Numbered from the stretch's first letter, positions 33,913 to 43,587 are shown. The stretch is 64,000 bases of DNA from Bacillota bacterium (GCA_023458875.1 JAEWXO010000097.1:54407-118406), one strand, 5' to 3'. Notes: generated by a model not told the origin, from the sequence alone. Translations and numbers: made by a program.

Positions 33913-34875
33913 ATGAAATACTATGTTGGAATTGACCTCGGTGGAACAAACATTTCAGCCGGAGTGGTAAATGAAAATTACGAAATTATTGCAAAGTCTT
34001 CAACAAAAACAAACTGCCCAAGACCGGCCGAAGAAATAGCAGAGGATATGGCAAAGACCGCTTTGGATTCAATAAAAAAAGCCGAGCTTTCACTGGATCA
34101 GATAGAATGGATAGGTATAGGAACACCGGGAATAGCAAACTCCTCAACCGGAATTATTGAGTACTCAAACAATCTTGATTTTACAAATGTCCCTATGGCT
34201 GAATATATTCAAAAATATATTGACAAGCCTGTATTCATTGAAAATGACGCAAATGCAGCCGCATACGGAGAATTCGTTGCAGGTGCTGCAAAGGATTCTG
34301 TAAATGCCGTATGTATTACACTTGGAACAGGTGTAGGCGGAGGAATAATAATAGACGGAAAAATTTATTCCGGTTCAAATTCTGCAGGTGCAGAACTCGG
34401 ACATATGGTAATCGAAGTTGACGGACCTCAGTGCACCTGTGGCCGCAAGGGTTGTTTTGAAGTATTTTCATCCGCTACGGGTCTTATCAGGATGACAAAA
34501 GAAGCAATGGAAAAAGATCCAAACAGCAGTATGTGGAAGTTATCTTCTGAAAGAAACAATAAGGTAACAGCAAGAACTTCATTTGATGCCATGCGTTCAG
34601 GAGATAAGTCAGCTGCGGAAGTAGTCGATAAATATATCAAATATCTTGCAGCAGGAATAACAAATATAATAAACATATTCCAGCCTGATATTTTCTGCAT
34701 AGGCGGAGGTGTATGTAACGAGGGCGACCCTCTTCTCCTTCCTGTACGTGAGCTTGTTAAAAAAGAAGTTTACACAAGAAATTCAAAGAAAAACACAAAA
34801 ATTGTTATTGCTGAGCTCGGTAATGATGCTGGTATAATCGGTGCAGCATTTTTAGGAAATGCAATAAACAATTAA
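33913..34875 (+). CDS. glcK: ROK-family glucokinase
   Basis: A 320-residue sugar kinase. The phosphate loop is IDLGGTNISAG, the catalytic Asp lies in ENDANAAAYGE, and the ROK zinc motif is C-T-C-G-R-K-G-C. There is no N-terminal helix-turn-helix, so it is a kinase rather than a NagC-type repressor. Glucose is the most likely substrate given its length and similarity to Firmicutes GlcK. It shares an operon with manA. Confidence 0.9.
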   Translation: MKYYVGIDLGGTNISAGVVNENYEIIAKSSTKTNCPRPAEEIAEDMAKTALDSIKKAELSLDQIEWIGIGTPGIANSSTGIIEYSNNLDFTNVPMAEYIQKYIDKPVFIENDANAAAYGEFVAGAAKDSVNAVCITLGTGVGGGIIIDGKIYSGSNSAGAELGHMVIEVDGPQCTCGRKGCFEVFSSATGLIRMTKEAMEKDPNSSMWKLSSERNNKVTARTSFDAMRSGDKSAAEVVDKYIKYLAAGITNIINIFQPDIFCIGGGVCNEGDPLLLPVRELVKKEVYTRNSKKNTKIVIAELGNDAGIIGAAFLGNAINN

Positions 34876-34921
34876 TTTTAATTACTGTTCAATCAGAGTT
34901 TATCTTTCTGCTTAATAAATT

Positions 34922-34962
34922 CAAGGATGTCCCCCACCTATAGGGAGACATCCTTTTTGTTT
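34922..34962 (+). terminator. Terminator after glcK
   Basis: AAGGATGTC-CCC and GGG-GACATCCTT form the stem around a short loop, followed by T5. Confidence 0.85.
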
Positions 34963-34999
34963 CTTCATATAAATCCGTATATAATCACTAAAATACTTT

Positions 35000-37072
35000 T
35001 TATTTTCCACGTCTCTTACTTTTAAGTTCACTCGCATTATAGCCTCTTTCTGCAAGTTCTTTATGGAATTTTGCGTCAATTTTAGCTAGTTTCTTTGCAT
35101 CCTTAGGAGAAAGCATGCGTTTTGGCTGATTGCTGTAATTATTTACAGGCGGATTGCTGTAAAGGCTCTTACTTGATGAAGGTACATACGGTATGTAATC
35201 AGGTACTATATCTTCTTTTTCTGATGTCTTATTTTTTTCTTCAGAAGAACCTGCGGCTGCACCTAGCTGACGCAAAGCCTCTTCTATTGAATCTACCATA
35301 GGTGTATCGTTCTGATGATTAAACAATACAGGTATTGGTTTCTTTTTAATCTTGTCTTCTTCATTCAGCACTGGTGCATTTCCTAAAGATGAATTATTAA
35401 TCTGTGAAATATCAGCATTTGAAAATGTATTGTTGTTTTTAAACTGATTACGTGATGAACCGTTATTTATATTATTATATGACTGTGCAGCAGAATTATA
35501 GTTCTGACTGAATGAATTGTTAAACTGTGAAATATCAGGCTGTGACTCTACAGGAGTAGATGTGTATGCATTTTGTATTGAACCTGAATTTCCGTACAGC
35601 GGCTGCTGCTGATACGGTGTATACGGAGCTGCCGATACAGTGTCCTGCTGCATTGAAGAAGGCATTATAAATTTGTCTGGAATACTAAAGCCTGATGCTG
35701 ATGATACCGCTGAAAATTCGTCTGCTGTTGAATGTACGTTTGATATAACAGGTGGTACCGCAGACACAAACTCATTTGCAGGAGGTACTATTGATACAAA
35801 TTCATTTACAGGAGCCTGTACATGAGATACAAACGGCTGATTAACATCCTGAGACTGTAATTGTTCAATATCTGCAAAATCATTAATAACCGGAGCTGCA
35901 GGTATCGGCTGACTTACCTGTGACTGAGTAAATTGATTTACAGATGCCTGTATATCAAGTGACTCAAACTGAAGTGAATTTGATTGCTGGTATGTCGGCT
36001 GGCTAAGAGGTACACTGTTCATATCTGATATATCCGGTACTTCTATACTGTCAAACGATGAATTAAAGCTCTGTGTCTGCGCAGATGACAGCTGATCTGA
36101 ATACAGTGTCTGTGACGAAACAGTTGAATTTGCATATGGCTGGGATACAGGTACTAATTCAGGAACCTCAGGCACAACAAAATCGCCTATTATATCATTA
36201 GACTTCTGAACTGAAACTGAACCGAATTCCGAATTAGAAATGCTGTTTATATCATTGGAACTTACATATTCGGCTCCAACCAACGGTATCTGATTTGAGT
36301 AAAACGATGAAGCATCTCCCGTAACAGGTGCGCTGACAGAAGCGTCATCATTTTCAGTCTCTGTCTCAAACTGGGAAAGTATTTCATCAGCGGCGGATAT
36401 AATATTGCTGATCGCATTAAATGATTGTGGCTTTGGAGCAGAAACCTCTTCCTGAGGAATTGTCTCCTTTTTTATAATAAACTGTGACAAAAAATCATCA
36501 TCTGCAGCTGTCGTCTTTTTAATCTCCGGAGCATTAGATGATTTTATCTCATTCTGCTGAGACTGATATGTCTGATTCTCAAATGTTGAGTTGTTGAAAT
36601 CTGATATTGACTGCTGATAATCAGGATATGCCACTGTCGGCTGTGCATACGGGAGTGAAGCTTGCTGATACTGATTATAAAATGTATTGTCGGGCATGTC
36701 GGCTTTTAACGGAGGCAACTCACTTGTTTTCTGATGTACTTTTGAATCACGTTTAGCTGCGGCTTCCGCCTCACGCCTGAGCACATATTCTTCATATGTA
36801 GATTCTGTCGCTAATCCCTGTTTCTTTTCACGTGCAAAACGCTTTCTTTCTTCTCTGGCAAGCCTCAGTTCCTCACGATTGCTTTCACGAATCAGTTTTG
36901 TTGCAAATACCTCTTTACATCTTTCGCATTTGAGATCGGTGATATCTGTCATTTCGCCTTCTCTTGAATACCCGGAATTTCCCTGAAGTCTTATTCCGCA
37001 TCCCGTTTTTCTGTCGTTATCGGCACCATGTATTATATTATCCTTATTTGAACGAATTAATGTTATCGGCAT
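35000..37072 (-). CDS. Large Gln/Ser-rich disordered protein with zinc-like N- and basic C-termini
   Basis: A 690-residue protein I cannot assign to a family. Residues 1-60 may hold a small zinc site: H15, C25 (TGCG), C49 and C52 (LKCERCKE), a layout seen in phage-type H-C-CxxC proteins. A charged helix (about 65-110, REERKRFAREKK) follows. Residues about 120-640 are low complexity, rich in Q, S, N, P and Y. The last 40 residues are basic and helical (SPKDAKKLAKIDAKFHKEL). No signal peptide or membrane helix is visible. It stands alone. Confidence 0.75.
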   Translation of the reverse strand: MPITLIRSNKDNIIHGADNDRKTGCGIRLQGNSGYSREGEMTDITDLKCERCKEVFATKLIRESNREELRLAREERKRFAREKKQGLATESTYEEYVLRREAEAAAKRDSKVHQKTSELPPLKADMPDNTFYNQYQQASLPYAQPTVAYPDYQQSISDFNNSTFENQTYQSQQNEIKSSNAPEIKKTTAADDDFLSQFIIKKETIPQEEVSAPKPQSFNAISNIISAADEILSQFETETENDDASVSAPVTGDASSFYSNQIPLVGAEYVSSNDINSISNSEFGSVSVQKSNDIIGDFVVPEVPELVPVSQPYANSTVSSQTLYSDQLSSAQTQSFNSSFDSIEVPDISDMNSVPLSQPTYQQSNSLQFESLDIQASVNQFTQSQVSQPIPAAPVINDFADIEQLQSQDVNQPFVSHVQAPVNEFVSIVPPANEFVSAVPPVISNVHSTADEFSAVSSASGFSIPDKFIMPSSMQQDTVSAAPYTPYQQQPLYGNSGSIQNAYTSTPVESQPDISQFNNSFSQNYNSAAQSYNNINNGSSRNQFKNNNTFSNADISQINNSSLGNAPVLNEEDKIKKKPIPVLFNHQNDTPMVDSIEEALRQLGAAAGSSEEKNKTSEKEDIVPDYIPYVPSSSKSLYSNPPVNNYSNQPKRMLSPKDAKKLAKIDAKFHKELAERGYNASELKSKRRGK

Positions 37073-37339
37073 AGTTTACCTCCTATTTAACTTGGTCATT
37101 AATATATATTATAAATCAATTTATAATTAATTGCAACTCTTTTTATAAAAATTACGATTATATTCTTAAGTTTTTTACGAAATAAACAACTTTGTATTAT
37201 TAAAGAGACAAACAAAAAAATATTATGCACAAAAATATTTTTATTTAAAAATATTTTTTGTTAGCAATACCGTAATTAAACACTTAAATCCCAACACTTA
37301 CCTTATTGTTAAAATATTATGGATTTTTAATGTTAATTA
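37073..37339. other. AT-rich intergenic stretch upstream of the disordered protein gene
   Basis: About 270 bases. A near-palindrome built of AAAAATATTTTT units lies near 37228-37260. No further gene or known RNA motif is seen. Confidence 0.5.
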
Positions 37340-37453
37340 CATGACCATTTAAACATATACCAAAAGTTCAAGGGCGACAGGTAAGTCCCGGCGATTCGTG
37401 CCGGGTCGAAAGACCTGTATAAGCATTATCCCCTTTATTGGCTGAATAGTAAC
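37340..37453 (-). repeat. Dispersed structured repeat, copy G (reverse)
   Basis: GTTCAAGGGCGACAGGTAAG, TCCCGGCGATTC, GTGCC, GGGTCGAAAGACC and right end GGCTGAATAGTAAC. The hairpin CGATTC/GGGTCG is held by G-T pairs. It ends 40 bases before the -35 box of the permease promoter. Confidence 0.72.
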
Positions 37454-37492
37454 AATATCAGCCTTCATCGTAAATACCGATTATTATCCGCC

Positions 37493-37521
37493 TTGACAAT
37501 ATGAATTATAACATGTATAAT
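37493..37521 (+). promoter_or_regulatory. Perfect consensus promoter of the metal permease
   Basis: TTGACA, 17 bases, TATAAT. The -10 lies in an inverted stretch TTATAACATGTATAA, a plausible operator for a metal repressor, though not a recognisable Zur or Fur box. Confidence 0.75.
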
Positions 37522-37559
37522 TATAAATTAGGTTATCTTTTTTAGTGAGGGGCTATTAT

Positions 37560-38381
37560 ATGCTGGATATTATAAATGATTTTTTATCATATGACTTTTT
37601 AAAAAAGGCTCTTATTGTCGGGCTTCTCGTAACACTTTCAGCTTCACTGCTTGGTGTCAGTCTTGTATTAAAAAGATTTTCAATGATCGGTGACGGTCTT
37701 TCTCATGTAGGATTCGGTGCGATATCAATTGCAGCTGCGCTCAACATTGCACCGCTTAAAATCTCAATTCCTATCGTTGTTATTGCTGCATTTCTGCTTC
37801 TGAAGCTAAGTCAGAACAGCAAAATTAACGGTGACGCTTCCATAGCAATAATCTCAAGCAGTTCACTGGCAATAGGTGTATTTATCAATTCTCTCTCATC
37901 AAATATTAAATCAGATCTCAGCAGTTATATGTTCGGAAGCATCCTTGCAATAAGCAATGAGGATCTGTTAATCAGTGTGATTCTTTCTATTGTCGTAATT
38001 ATTTTATTTATTATATTCTATAACCGCATTTTTTCAATAACATTTGATGAAGCATTCGCTAAGGCTACCGGGATTAACTCAGGCTTTTACAATATGCTTA
38101 TTGCCTTCTTAACAGCGATTACAACCGTTATAGGCATGCGTCTTATGGGTGCGTTACTTATGTCAAGCCTTCTTATCTTCCCGGCTCTGACTTCAATGCG
38201 GATATGTAAAAGCTTTAAATCAGTAGTTGTTTTTTCTGCTATAGTTTCCACTGTTTGTTTTATTACCGGACTTGCTCTTTCATACCGGATCAATACACCT
38301 GCCGGTTCAACAATAGTAATAGTTAATCTGTCCGTGTTCATTGTTTCATTTATAGCCGGAAGGTTTATAAGATGTAAATAG
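37560..38381 (+). CDS. ABC-3 family metal ion permease (ZnuB-like), orphan
   Basis: A 273-residue membrane protein with eight or nine helices, in the family of zinc and manganese importer permeases (ZnuB, MntB). Typical blocks are GDGLSHVGFGAI near the N-terminus and MRLMGALLMSSLLIFPA in the second half. The ATG at 37560 is preferred to an in-frame GTG 15 bases upstream because GAGGGG then has proper spacing. The ATPase and binding protein are normally adjacent, but neither is in this window. It must rely on genes elsewhere. Confidence 0.87.
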   Translation: MLDIINDFLSYDFLKKALIVGLLVTLSASLLGVSLVLKRFSMIGDGLSHVGFGAISIAAALNIAPLKISIPIVVIAAFLLLKLSQNSKINGDASIAIISSSSLAIGVFINSLSSNIKSDLSSYMFGSILAISNEDLLISVILSIVVIILFIIFYNRIFSITFDEAFAKATGINSGFYNMLIAFLTAITTVIGMRLMGALLMSSLLIFPALTSMRICKSFKSVVVFSAIVSTVCFITGLALSYRINTPAGSTIVIVNLSVFIVSFIAGRFIRCK

Positions 38382-38518
38382 ATTACTATCAGGTCATTAG
38401 GCTTTAGTCATTTATTTTGCAGGGATTTAGATTCGCACGAATCGACCGGGCTTTCCAATCTCGCCTTTAACCTTCGGTAATATATCTTCTTCACTTTAAA
38501 GTATAGCCGAATAGTAAT
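38382..38518 (+). repeat. Dispersed structured repeat, copy H (forward), complete
   Basis: 137 bp with perfect 8-bp termini ATTACTAT...ATAGTAAT. The core has hairpin GATTC-GCAC-GAATC directly followed by CGACCGGGCTTTCCAATC, then AACCTTCGGT and ATATATC, and right arm TATAGCCGAATAGTAAT. It begins at the permease stop codon. Confidence 0.8.
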
Positions 38519-38552
38519 GTAATTTTTTTTACTACTTCATAAATACATATTT

Positions 38553-38596
38553 TTAGCTCAGATCACTGATTAATAAACAGTCATCTGAGCTTTTTA
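38553..38596 (+). terminator. Terminator after the metal permease and repeat H
   Basis: AGCTCAGAT and ATCTGAGCT stem with inner ACTG/CAGT pairing, followed by T5. Confidence 0.8.
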
Positions 38597-38621
38597 CATA
38601 TGCATTTTAATATCATTATAA

Positions 38622-38657
38622 GCAAAAAGAGCCACACTTTTAAGTATGACTCTTTTT
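38622..38657 (-). terminator. Terminator of the sugar ABC operon
   Basis: AAAAAGAG...CTCTTTTT stem with inner ACTT/AAGT, giving a T-tract on the minus strand. Confidence 0.75.
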
Positions 38658-38706
38658 GTTGTAAATAAAATATTATATATTTTTAGAAAACATTATCTGT
38701 TTGTTA

Positions 38707-39597
38707 TTATTCCTTAACGCCGCCTTCTGCTACACCATCAACGATTGTTCTTGAAAGTATGCAGTATATAATTATAACAGGCAGGATTGAAAGGAATATT
38801 GCTATATATCTTACACCAAGGTCTGAAAGCTTATCATTTGAAAGAATAGACGATACCATCATAGGCATGGTAAGCTGTTTTTCTTCTCTTGAAATAAGAA
38901 TCATAGAAGGTGTGTAGAAGTTATTCCAGTTTGAAATAAATGAGAATATTGCCTGTACACCTAAAGCAGGCTTCATCATTGGCAAACCTATTGTCAGAAA
39001 TGTTCTGAACTCACCTGTACCATCGATACGAGCTGCTTCAACGATATCAAGCGGGAACGATGACTTCATATACTGACGCATATAGAATACGATTGGCGGA
39101 GCTGCTGCTGCAGGGAGAATAAGTGGCCAGTATGTATCTGTAAGACCAATCTGGTTCATAAACTGTACAAAACCAACAGAAGTAACCTGAACAGGCACCA
39201 TCATAACAAGAAGAATTGCTGTGTATGCAGGTGTTTTTGCTTTAAAATCGTAAACTACAAGACCATAAGCGGTCATTGCTGAGAAAAATACTGTAAGGAA
39301 TGATGCTCCTATAGTGATAATTGCACTGTTTCTGTAACCTAAAGCTGCGCTATAGTTAATTGTTCCTATTTCATCCAGACGAATAGTCTCTTTAATGTTT
39401 TTGAAAAAGTGACCATTAGGTAAAAAGCTTATACCTTCATTGATAATATTCTGTGATGAACGTGTACTATTTACAAAAAGTATGTATATAGGAAGCAAAC
39501 ATATAATAGTCAGGGCTATGAGGAAAATCATAACACCAATTGACTTCATACGCACCTTTGCCGCATAGCTGTCATTTATATTACCGTTTTTAGTCAT
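38707..39597 (-). CDS. Carbohydrate ABC transporter permease, MalG type
   Basis: A 296-residue permease with six helices and the cytoplasmic EAA loop VEAARIDGTGEFRTFLTIGLP that docks on the ATPase. It pairs with the upstream MalF-type permease; the start at ATG 39597 has GGAGG nine bases before it, while an in-frame TTG six bases upstream overlaps the previous stop. The ATPase of this importer is not in the window, as is usual in Firmicutes where one MsmX-like ATPase serves many systems. Confidence 0.9.
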   Translation of the reverse strand: MTKNGNINDSYAAKVRMKSIGVMIFLIALTIICLLPIYILFVNSTRSSQNIINEGISFLPNGHFFKNIKETIRLDEIGTINYSAALGYRNSAIITIGASFLTVFFSAMTAYGLVVYDFKAKTPAYTAILLVMMVPVQVTSVGFVQFMNQIGLTDTYWPLILPAAAAPPIVFYMRQYMKSSFPLDIVEAARIDGTGEFRTFLTIGLPMMKPALGVQAIFSFISNWNNFYTPSMILISREEKQLTMPMMVSSILSNDKLSDLGVRYIAIFLSILPVIIIYCILSRTIVDGVAEGGVKE

Positions 39598-39599
39598 AA

Positions 39600-40616
39600 T
39601 CAAAAACCTCCGAAAGATGATTTACGCTGCATCTTCATCTGTTTTTTTGCTTCTTTTATTTGTTTTTTCTTAGCAACTGCATCTTTATCAATGTTCATAA
39701 TAAAGCAAACTGATCCCAATGCAGCGGTTACAATAAATAAAAGTACGGAAGCAGCAGCAGAATAACCATAGTTATGCGGTACATTATGGAAATGATTATA
39801 AATATAAACAGCTATTGTTTCTGTAAACCTGTTAGTTGTTGTACCTTCTCTGAACAGATAAGGGAGATCCCACATCTGAAGTCCACCAATCATGGATGTA
39901 ATCATTACATAAATAACCATAGGGCGGAGAAGAGGTACTGTTATTTTTGTAAAAACCTGTCTGCTGTTAGCGCCATCAATATCTGCAGCCTCAAATAAAG
40001 AAGGACTGATACCCATAATAGCGGCCATAAGCATGATCATAGTATTTCCAAACCACATCCATGTTTGTGCAAACATGATAACAAAACGCGAATTCCATTC
40101 GTTTCTTACAAAGTCAATAGGCTTTTCCATACCCATACCCATAAGTAAACTATTTATAGGGCCATACTTTGTTTTTGAGAATAACATCAAAAATAAAGCA
40201 GCTACTGAAGCAGCTGTTACAATATTCGGCAGATACATTACAATCTTGAAAAACGTCTTACCTTTAATTTTCAGATTTATATCTGTAAACCATACAGCTA
40301 AGAGCAGTGATAATGCCAACTGCGGAATAAAGTTACCAAACCATAGTATTAAAGTATTCTGGAAAACTCTTATCACATTTTTGTGCTGAGCTACTACTGA
40401 AAGATTTCCTTCTCCTATTATCAAATCTTTGAAATTCTGAAGTCCTACAAAAGTATTAGTAGCCGCATCACCGTTACCATACAAGCTTAATTTAAAAGTA
40501 TTTAAGAGTGGAAATAACTGAAAAATAAAATAAATGATAAAAAAAGGCAAAATAAACATATATCCGTATTTAGCATAACTAATGGAACGAATTTTATTTT
40601 GTGCACTCGATCTCAT
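39600..40616 (-). CDS. Carbohydrate ABC transporter permease, MalF type
   Basis: A 338-residue permease with six helices and the EAA loop FEAADIDGANSRQVFTKITVP. It forms the heterodimeric channel with the MalG-type protein. GAGGG precedes the ATG at 40616 by ten bases; a TTG two codons upstream is an alternative. The C-terminus is strongly basic. A stem-loop separates it from the binding-protein gene upstream, which may lower its expression relative to that gene. Confidence 0.9.
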   Translation of the reverse strand: MRSSAQNKIRSISYAKYGYMFILPFFIIYFIFQLFPLLNTFKLSLYGNGDAATNTFVGLQNFKDLIIGEGNLSVVAQHKNVIRVFQNTLILWFGNFIPQLALSLLLAVWFTDINLKIKGKTFFKIVMYLPNIVTAASVAALFLMLFSKTKYGPINSLLMGMGMEKPIDFVRNEWNSRFVIMFAQTWMWFGNTMIMLMAAIMGISPSLFEAADIDGANSRQVFTKITVPLLRPMVIYVMITSMIGGLQMWDLPYLFREGTTTNRFTETIAVYIYNHFHNVPHNYGYSAAASVLLFIVTAALGSVCFIMNIDKDAVAKKKQIKEAKKQMKMQRKSSFGGF

Positions 40617-40677
40617 TCTCAAAAAGCCCTCCCTAGAATTAGATTTGTATAACTAATATATTAACTACATAACACGT

Positions 40678-40706
40678 ACCTATAAGACAATTTCTGCCTT
40701 ATAGGT
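40678..40706 (-). other. Stem-loop between binding-protein and permease genes
   Basis: ACCTATAAG and CTTATAGGT form a 9-bp stem with an 11-base loop and no T-tract. Such structures after a binding-protein gene commonly protect its mRNA 3' end or attenuate the permeases. Confidence 0.55.
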
Positions 40707-40749
40707 AGTGTAATAATAGTTAAATATGTTTTATTTTTTATACGAAAAA

Positions 40750-42177
40750 TTAATTCCAGTTAAGGTCTGGAAGCTTACCAGCAACGTTTGTTTTGAATGC
40801 TTCGAGAGCCTCGTCTACTGATCCGTATACGCCATCAGCGTAATCCTGAACTGCAGTTGAGAATTCAGTCTTGATTACTGCATCATATGGAGTAATCTTT
40901 CCTGTCATATCGATTCCCTGAGCAACTTCATTAAGTACTTCGAACTGGTTCTGACCGCCAAGAACCGGTGCACCTTCATATGACTTATCCTTGATAATCT
41001 TTTCCATTACGTTCTTATTGGACATGTATTCACCCTTTGAAAGAGCATAAGCTTCTGCTGTATCTTCCTTAGTTGTGAAGAATTCGATGAATTCCTTAGC
41101 AATTGTCTTGTTGTCGCATCTTGTTGTAGGTGCAAGCCATGTACCGCCCCAGTAGAATTCTGCTGGTCCAACTATACATTTCCAATCACCGAATGTTGCT
41201 CCGCCTTCGCCGCCTGCAGCAGCTGAAAGGATTGCATCACCAAAGCCCCATGTTGAAATAAAGAATCCCATAACGTCATCGCTCTGACCTAATGGCTTCC
41301 AGTTGTCTGACCACTGAGTAACCTGTGTTACATAGTTCTTTGTCCAGAGTGTTTTTGCAAATTCAGCGTAATCTGAGCAGTAATCATCAACTACGAGCTT
41401 GTTGTCTGCATCAACCCAAGCTGTTGAACGTGAGCCTGAGTAAACCTGCCATACACCGCCGAGTGTTGCTGATAAAGCTGTCTTTCCATCTGTCTTTTCG
41501 CTAAGCTCCTTAGCTGTTGCTTCGAACTTATCCCAGTCTGCAACCTTAGCCTGCATTTCTTCTGGTGTCTTAACGCCGAGGAATTCTTCAGCGAGGTCTT
41601 CTCTGTAGCAGAATCCGCCTGCTGCTGACTGCCATGAAACACCCTTTAAAACGCCTGTTGTTGTTGATTTACCGATTTCGAGAACGTATGGATAAAGAGC
41701 TGAGAAATCGTCTTCTTTAAGTCCGAGTGACTCGAGTGGAACTGTCTGTGTGTCATCATTTATAAACTGGAGGCACCAGTCTGCTTCGAGGAACATGATA
41801 TCAGCATCATTGCTTTCATCAGCAAGATATGCAGTATACTGTTCTGCAGCCTGACCGCCCTGTACACCAAAGCTCTTGATGTTGATCTGTTCTGGCTTGT
41901 AACCTGTCTTTTCGCAGAATAAGTCAACCATTGGCTGGCTGTCGTCTGTGTTCCAGCATAAAATTGTAAGCTTGTCGCCGTCGTCTGAAAGCTCAGGAGC
42001 TGCTGCCGGTGTTGAAGATGAATCAACTGTGCTTGATGATTCCTTTGATGATGAATCAGCTACTGAAGAAGAATCTTTCTTTGATGATGAACTTTCTTCA
42101 TCACCACATCCGTAAAGTGCTGTTGCAGACATAGCAAGAGCTGCAATTAAAGCTAATGTTTTCTTTAAATTTTTCAT
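40750..42177 (-). CDS. Sugar ABC transporter substrate-binding lipoprotein
   Basis: A 475-residue extracellular binding protein of the MalE-like family. The signal peptide ends in a lipobox with C24 (ALYGC), followed by a Ser/Lys/Glu-rich tether and the binding domain from about residue 65 (KLTILCWNTDDSQPMVDLF). Trp and Tyr residues in the cleft region are plentiful, fitting an oligosaccharide ligand, but the sugar cannot be named. The gene directly follows the LacI-type regulator and precedes the two permeases. Confidence 0.92.
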   Translation of the reverse strand: MKNLKKTLALIAALAMSATALYGCGDEESSSSKKDSSSVADSSSKESSSTVDSSSTPAAAPELSDDGDKLTILCWNTDDSQPMVDLFCEKTGYKPEQINIKSFGVQGGQAAEQYTAYLADESNDADIMFLEADWCLQFINDDTQTVPLESLGLKEDDFSALYPYVLEIGKSTTTGVLKGVSWQSAAGGFCYREDLAEEFLGVKTPEEMQAKVADWDKFEATAKELSEKTDGKTALSATLGGVWQVYSGSRSTAWVDADNKLVVDDYCSDYAEFAKTLWTKNYVTQVTQWSDNWKPLGQSDDVMGFFISTWGFGDAILSAAAGGEGGATFGDWKCIVGPAEFYWGGTWLAPTTRCDNKTIAKEFIEFFTTKEDTAEAYALSKGEYMSNKNVMEKIIKDKSYEGAPVLGGQNQFEVLNEVAQGIDMTGKITPYDAVIKTEFSTAVQDYADGVYGSVDEALEAFKTNVAGKLPDLNWN

Positions 42178-42203
42178 TTCTAAATTTTCCTCCTTAATAA
42201 TTG

Positions 42204-42226
42204 TATTATATTTAATAAATATAATA
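42204..42226 (-). promoter_or_regulatory. Perfect inverted repeat upstream of the binding-protein gene
   Basis: TATTATATTT-AAT-AAATATAATA, ten bases each side of a three-base centre, 27 bases before the ATG and just after the lacI-type stop. It may be an operator or include the -10 of an internal promoter. It lacks the CG centre common to LacI-family sites. Confidence 0.45.
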
Positions 42227-42231
42227 GGCTT

Positions 42232-43251
42232 TTATAATGTCAGATCCTTTACGGACTGACCCTTCAGTAATTGTGTTTCAATTACTATCTGTCGCTGGGT
42301 TTCCGGGATCTCTTCCCCTCTTATCAGTTTAAGAAGAAGATTTGCGGCACTTGTACCTAAAAGCTTTGCGTCCTGATACACAGTTGTTATATTAGGCTTT
42401 AAAATCTGGCCCATCTGTATTCCGTCGTATCCAACAATTGAAATATCATCAGGGGATTTCATGCCTAATTCTTCTGCTGCAATGAATGCACCGTAAGCTG
42501 AAATATCATCCGGCATAATTATACAAGTTGGCGGGTCATACAGCTTCAGCATTTGTGAAACCATTTTTTTTGCTGAATCAATATCATTATACCTGCTCTG
42601 CTTGACATAATCAATTTCTACAGTAAGCCCCAGCTGCTTCATTGTTTCAATGTATGTATCAAGCCTGACTGATGTGACCTGTGAAGTATCACCATAAATA
42701 TATCCTATTTTTCTGTGTCCCATACCGTAGACATATTCGATGATATCTCTCATACCCTGACGGCTGTCAGAATAAACAGAATAATCACGCTTTGAAAAAA
42801 AGTCTATTGAAACGACTGCAATCCTGCTTCTCATAAGCGCAATAACTTCACTATCATAAAAATCAACACATGCTATAAGCACTCCGTCTACATTTCTGTA
42901 TAAGCAATGCTCATAGTACGTCATTTTCTGGTCAGCACCATTTCCGGAACCGATAAACATTATATCATATCCATGATTCTCAACTGTAACTTTAAAGCTA
43001 TCTATTACAGATGAAAAATGACTGTGCCTGATACCGCTTCCGATCTTATCTGCAAATACAATTCCGATTGTGTTTGTTTTGCTTGTTTTCAATGCCTTTG
43101 CCTGAGAATTCGGAAAATATCCTAACTCAGCTGCCATATCTCTGACTCTTTTTTTTGTCGCTGCGCTGATATCGCTGCAATCATTAAGTGCTTTACTTAC
43201 CGTTGCAGTGGAAACACCACATTTTTTTGCAATATCTTTAATAGAAGTCAT
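42232..43251 (-). CDS. LacI-family transcriptional regulator of the sugar importer
   Basis: A 339-residue repressor. The helix-turn-helix is MTSIKDIAKKCGVSTATVSK, followed by the hinge helix (NSQAKALKTSKTNTIG) and a periplasmic-binding-protein-like sensor domain. The ATG at 43251 is preferred because GAGG lies eight bases before it and homologs begin with the HTH; the frame stays open 17 codons further upstream. It sits first in the order regulator, binding protein, two permeases, so it most likely controls that importer in response to its sugar. Confidence 0.92.
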   Translation of the reverse strand: MTSIKDIAKKCGVSTATVSKALNDCSDISAATKKRVRDMAAELGYFPNSQAKALKTSKTNTIGIVFADKIGSGIRHSHFSSVIDSFKVTVENHGYDIMFIGSGNGADQKMTYYEHCLYRNVDGVLIACVDFYDSEVIALMRSRIAVVSIDFFSKRDYSVYSDSRQGMRDIIEYVYGMGHRKIGYIYGDTSQVTSVRLDTYIETMKQLGLTVEIDYVKQSRYNDIDSAKKMVSQMLKLYDPPTCIIMPDDISAYGAFIAAEELGMKSPDDISIVGYDGIQMGQILKPNITTVYQDAKLLGTSAANLLLKLIRGEEIPETQRQIVIETQLLKGQSVKDLTL

Positions 43252-43515
43252 CAACAAAACCTCATTGATTCTAGCATATTGAATAAACAGAAGATAATCC
43301 AATGGTATATAGGATGGTTTTTTTATCTTATATCAATAATATACGCCAGAACAACTCAAAAGTCAATGAATACTACAACATTGTTATCTTTATTGAACAA
43401 CATGCACAAATATCATTGCTAATTATAGTGTGAATTATGAATTTATCTTTATAAAAGGGAATAATGTTAACAAAACGGTTAAAATCACTTTTTGCATTTT
43501 TAATGAATTTTTTGT
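43252..43515. other. Upstream region of the LacI-type regulator
   Basis: AT-rich, about 260 bases. GTTAACAAAACGGTTAAAA at about 43464-43482 is a candidate LacI-family operator with an off-centre CG. No other feature is seen. Confidence 0.35.
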
Positions 43516-43544
43516 TTGATTATAAATACACTTTATAGTATAAT
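43516..43544 (+). promoter_or_regulatory. Promoter of the DUF2185-like gene
   Basis: TTGATT, 17 bases, TATAAT, with GGAGG shortly before the ATG at 43588. Confidence 0.65.
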
Positions 43545-43587
43545 ATAAATAGTATTTAATAAAAATCTATAAACACCGGAGGTATTT

